Below, piece after piece: positions 15,107-16,003 of a DNA stretch of 16,003 bases (position 1 is the first letter of the stretch; each line of letters opens with the position of its first letter). Below the pieces are notes generated by a model. That model was not told where the DNA came from. It did not search any database and saw only the letters and a list, made by a program, of their open reading frames with translations. Both the position numbers and the translations under genes were made by a program. The DNA is taken from positions 1 through 16,003 of the forward strand of contig JBEGQX010000361.1 in assembly GCA_041180805.1 (NCBI GenBank). The letters run 5' to 3'. This stretch comes from JBEGQX01 sp041180805 (GTDB taxonomy: Bacteria; Planctomycetota; Planctomycetia; Gemmatales; Gemmataceae).

Positions 15107-16003
15107 TTAGCGGAGCCTCCTGCTTTCCAGGCTGCGCACGGTGAGAAACAGGCAAAGGATTGCCGTGCTGATGTAAAGGATCAACGGGCGTGTATCGAGT
15201 ATTCCACGGGTGAAGGATCGATCAAAATGCAAGGGTACACTAAAGAAGTAAACTGTGCGGTAAAGGGTCCCACCATCCTGTTCAGGCCGCCAGAATCCTG
15301 AGAAGATAAACAGCAAACAAAGTCCCATGGAAAGGATTGCTGATACCATTTGGTCACGCACCATGCTGCTGACCAGAATTCCGATCGCCAGGAACATCGC
15401 ACCCGCCAGAAACATACCCAGATAGGTTCCCAAAACGGGCATGGGATCGATATCGTACTGGAAGGCTATCAGCGGACTGTTACTACCATGGTAATGGAAG
15501 TAAACCGAGATTCCGGTTAACAGAAAGCCCATGGGCAACAACAGAAGCCCCAACATCCTCCAGGGAGATTCCATCGATGTTGGAAGCAGCAGGAAAATGC
15601 CAAAGATGGTGGCAGGCACTCCAAGGCAAATGAACCAGGACCATATATCAGAAGGTGCGTTGAGGGAAAAAGAATGCCAACCTAACAAAGCAGGCAAATA
15701 TAAAAAGGTTGGCAACCAAAGGACGAGGTAAAACAACAGGCAACCCAGGTACTTGCATAAAACCACCTGCCAGTCCAAAAGAGGGGCAGTCATCAGCATT
15801 TCCAATGTACCTGAACTGCGTTCCTCGGCAAAGAGGCGCATGGTAAGCAAGGGTGGTATGAACAAAAACACCAGCCAAAATCGCTCATCAGCGAACATGG
15901 TCTGCATGGGGAATTCCGTGCCTTTCGGGCCGGTGGTGGTAAGTAAATCCAGCGTGCGGGCAAAGAGAAACCCTGTTACGGATAGGAATACCACAAACAC
16001 GAC
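15107..16003 (-). CDS. GldF-like ABC-2 type permease (5' end outside window)
   Basis: This is an integral membrane permease of the ABC-2 family, GldF-like, with at least 298 codons here. The reading frame stays open to the window edge, and the first in-window residues (VVFVVFLSVTGFLFARTL) match the end of the first membrane helix of relatives, so the true start lies a few dozen codons to the right; the GTG at 16000 is internal. About eight hydrophobic segments are visible. The cytoplasmic coupling motif FAEERSSGTLEMLMTAPLLDW (about 57-77 from the GTG at 16000) is the signature of this permease type, and the C-terminus reads LFLTVRSLESRRLR. The partner ATPase should be encoded just upstream, outside the window. 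The stop is 14 nt before the GldG-like start, so the two are co-transcribed. The substrate is unknown. Confidence 0.88.
   Translation of the reverse strand, partial: VVFVVFLSVTGFLFARTLDLLTTTGPKGTEFPMQTMFADERFWLVFLFIPPLLTMRLFAEERSSGTLEMLMTAPLLDWQVVLCKYLGCLLFYLVLWLPTFLYLPALLGWHSFSLNAPSDIWSWFICLGVPATIFGIFLLLPTSMESPWRMLGLLLLPMGFLLTGISVYFHYHGSNSPLIAFQYDIDPMPVLGTYLGMFLAGAMFLAIGILVSSMVRDQMVSAILSMGLCLLFIFSGFWRPEQDGGTLYRTVYFFSVPLHFDRSFTRGILDTRPLILYISTAILCLFLTVRSLESRRLR

Noticed and set aside
1..16003. Mobile element, CRISPR array, tRNA or phage region
   Set aside because: No transposase, integrase, direct-repeat/spacer pattern or cloverleaf-like sequence was seen, and genes are densely packed with similar composition from end to end.

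Overview
The window reads as ordinary chromosomal DNA of a member of the Planctomycetota. The strongest clue is the adjacent pair of a planctomycete-type cytochrome protein (PSCyt1, DUF1549 and DUF1553 domains) and a DUF1501 protein, a combination greatly expanded in that phylum. Base composition is moderate in GC throughout. I see no rRNA, tRNA, CRISPR array, insertion sequence, phage gene or plasmid gene. The genus cannot be fixed from the sequence alone.

Plus-strand half (1-4725). The window opens inside the last third of a Gfo/Idh/MocA-type oxidoreductase, which ends at a clear intrinsic terminator (339-384). A tightly packed five-gene unit follows: an inositol-monophosphatase-family phosphatase, an M24B Xaa-Pro aminopeptidase (TTG start), accB (biotin carboxyl carrier protein), accC (biotin carboxylase) and a small VOC/glyoxalase-fold protein. 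The gaps are 3, 22, 41 and 5 nt, so it is probably one transcript. AccB and AccC form the biotin-carboxylation half of acetyl-CoA carboxylase; the carboxyltransferase genes (accA/accD) are not here.

Minus-strand half (4750-16003), read right to left. A GldF-like ABC-2 permease (5' end outside the window), a GldG-like membrane protein with a central coiled coil, and a 1345-residue anchored protein made of nine DUF4340-like repeats form a cluster with gaps of 14 and 35 nt. This looks like an envelope-associated ABC transport system of unknown substrate; its ATPase should lie to the right of the window. After 88 nt comes the PSD1-type cytochrome protein, and 2 nt later the DUF1501 protein, which ends 24 nt from the convergent VOC gene.

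The most interesting item is the GldF/GldG/DUF4340 cluster, above all the nine-fold repeat architecture of the DUF4340 protein and the coiled-coil insertion of its GldG partner. The other genes are recognisable members of well-known families.
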